Of a stretch of 7,779 nucleotides of DNA, positions 7,176 through 7,779 are shown piece by piece. Origin of the DNA: Thioalkalivibrio sp. (GTDB lineage: Bacteria; Pseudomonadota; Gammaproteobacteria; Ectothiorhodospirales; Ectothiorhodospiraceae). The DNA is taken from NCBI GenBank assembly GCA_007136145.1, contig SLHN01000292.1, positions 1 to 7,779 of the forward strand, read 5' to 3'. Numbering within the stretch: the first letter of the stretch is position 1; the number at the start of each line of letters is the position of its first letter. The notes beneath the pieces are model-generated. The model saw only the letters and a program-made list of their open reading frames with translations. It ran no database searches and had not been told where the DNA came from. Position numbers and translations under genes: made by a program.

Positions 7176-7212
7176 GGCGCGCTGGCGGTGCAGCACGCAC
7201 GGATATGGTGCA
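7176..7212 (-). promoter_or_regulatory. Candidate tandem NtrC-like enhancer sites
   Basis: On the minus strand, 7212-7196 reads TGCACCATATCCGTGCG, which fits the NtrC dyad (TGCACC, five bases, GGTGCA) fully in the first half and at four of six bases in the second. A second TGCACC half-site begins at 7192 with a poorer partner (three of six) ending at 7176. The centres are about 20 bp apart, roughly two helical turns, and lie about 129 and 109 bases upstream of the predicted sigma-54 start. Spacing and position suit an enhancer. The sites are degenerate, and other bacterial enhancer binding proteins are possible. Confidence 0.45.
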
Positions 7213-7427
7213 TGGTATGGCTGACGAGGTGAGGGAAGGCCTGTGGTTCGGCTTTGCTTCACGCCACCCTGCACGCTGGCCTTTCACCTTCATTGCGTTG
7301 CGCAAGAGTCACACGGTCCGAATCCTGGTTCGGAGATGCGGCTCGATTGCTCGGGGCCGACTACACTTGTCATCAGAGGTGGTGGAATGGGCCACCGACT
7401 CTGGAGGGGCGCGGATGGTGCAGGATT
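7213..7427. other. Intergenic stretch with short inverted repeats, no gene recognised
   Basis: No convincing gene is seen between the porin control region and the palindromic element. Two short inverted repeats occur: TCCGAA/TTCGGA at 7317-7334 with a 6-base loop, and GGTGG/CCACC at 7381-7396. Neither is followed by a T-tract, so neither is a good terminator, and no tRNA cloverleaf could be built. The plus-strand frame across 7205-7696 looks like chance. Confidence 0.5.
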
Positions 7428-7596
7428 CCAGGAGCCTGTCGGACTTGGGTGCCCGTAGCGAGCCGCGTGGGAGAGTGAGGGTGGTTTTTCATGATTTCGA
7501 GGCGCATAGTGGTTCTATGCAACGAGAAATCAGGGAAAAATGCACCGCTCTTCCCACCGGCGCAGCAGGAGTAGCCCAAGCCCGACACGCTCTTGG
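7428..7596. mobile_element. MITE-like 169-bp palindromic element
   Basis: The two ends form imperfect 22-bp inverted repeats. The left end (7428-7449) and the reverse complement of the right end (7575-7596) agree at 19 of 22 positions, sharing CCA-GAGC-TGTCGG-CTTGGG. Inside, further paired blocks nest symmetrically: 7467-7475 with 7548-7557 (one bulge), GGTG 7480-7483 with CACC 7543-7546, TTTTTC 7485-7490 with 7535-7540, TGATTTC 7492-7498 with GAAATCA 7526-7532, and GCATAG 7504-7509 with CTATGC 7515-7520 around the loop TGGTT. Only 7450-7466/7558-7574 is largely unpaired. This is far more pairing than chance gives. A small non-autonomous transposable element is the favoured reading; a structured RNA gene or a relic of IS ends is an alternative. 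No target duplication is evident at the flanks (GATT on the left, GTGG on the right). Confidence 0.55.
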
Positions 7597-7692
7597 GTGG
7601 CGGGTCGCGGAACTTGTTCCCTTTGCGCCAGCACCTGCCTGCTCAGTGATTGAGTCCGGACGCTCGCACAATTTCTCACCGCGTAGCCAACC

Positions 7693-7779
7693 ATGACCGC
7701 GCGTCGCCATGGCGCCTTCGGTCGGCGCCGGATCGAGGTGCGCAAGAGTGATGGTCTGCGAGAGCCCTATTCGCCAGAA
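7693..7779 (+). CDS. Possible 5' end of an unidentified gene, truncated by the window
   Basis: An ATG at 7693 follows an in-frame stop at 7684-7686 and opens 29 codons that run to the end of the window. The residues begin MTARRHGAFGRRR and continue IEVRKSDGLREPYSPE. The second part recalls the start of an ATP-cone domain (pattern V-K-x-D-G-x-x-E-P-F/Y-x-x-E-K), as found at the N-terminus of ribonucleotide reductase large subunits and some other nucleotide-sensing proteins. No good ribosome binding site precedes the ATG. A GGCGCC inverted repeat (7711-7716/7724-7729) lies within the frame. Too little is visible to name the product, and chance cannot be excluded. Confidence 0.35.
   Translation, partial: MTARRHGAFGRRRIEVRKSDGLREPYSPE

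Noticed and set aside
7022..7213. 64-residue N-terminal extension of the porin
   Set aside because: It would place the signal peptide internally and cover the sigma-54 promoter; AAGGAG before 7021 settles the start.
7205..7696. Plus-strand open frame of 163 codons
   Set aside because: It runs through the porin enhancer region and across the whole 169-bp palindrome, has no good ribosome site, and its product is low-complexity and Arg/Ser-rich with no recognisable domain. Chance openness in GC-rich DNA is more likely.
7711..7729. GGCGCC inverted repeat as a terminator
   Set aside because: No T-tract follows on either strand, and it lies within a possible coding frame.
1..7779. CRISPR arrays, tRNA or rRNA genes
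   Set aside because: No regularly spaced repeats, cloverleaf or ribosomal RNA sequence could be seen on either strand.

Overview
The window looks like chromosomal DNA of a GC-rich gammaproteobacterium. The evidence is the high-GC codon use throughout, a YdbH/YdbL-type lipid-transport operon, a cyclopropane fatty acid synthase and a TorF-type outer membrane protein. A Chromatiales/Ectothiorhodospiraceae-like host would fit, but no taxonomic marker gene is present, so this is an impression.

Layout. Positions 1-2887 are a plus-strand operon: the C-terminal end of a YdbH-family (AsmA-like) intermembrane phospholipid transport protein, a lipoprotein with a YdbL (DUF1318) domain, and a YihY/BrkB-family polytopic membrane protein whose GTG start overlaps the preceding stop. 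It meets a run of minus-strand genes tail to tail, with 14 bases between the stops. Read in the direction of transcription (right to left), these are a TorF-family putative porin (7021-6350) ending in a strong intrinsic terminator, a SAM-dependent methyltransferase with a regulatory domain (6103-4550), a cyclopropane-fatty-acyl-phospholipid synthase (4404-3226) and a 68-residue two-helix membrane protein (3108-2902). Most products act in or on the envelope: phospholipid movement between membranes, phospholipid acyl-chain modification, inner membrane proteins and an outer membrane channel.

The right end, 7022-7692, holds no gene I believe. It contains the control region of the porin, with a near-consensus sigma-54 promoter and two NtrC-like sites at a suitable enhancer distance. 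It also holds a 169-bp imperfect palindrome with 22-bp imperfect terminal inverted repeats (19 of 22 match) that resembles a MITE or a structured RNA element. A short reading frame opens at 7693 and runs off the window; its few residues faintly recall an ATP-cone N-terminus.

Most worth checking: the palindromic element, the predicted nitrogen-type (sigma-54/NtrC) control of the porin, the 18-bp tandem duplication that doubles the terminator T-tract, and the lipoprotein that seems to fuse YnbE-like and YdbL-like roles. No complete undescribed system is evident.
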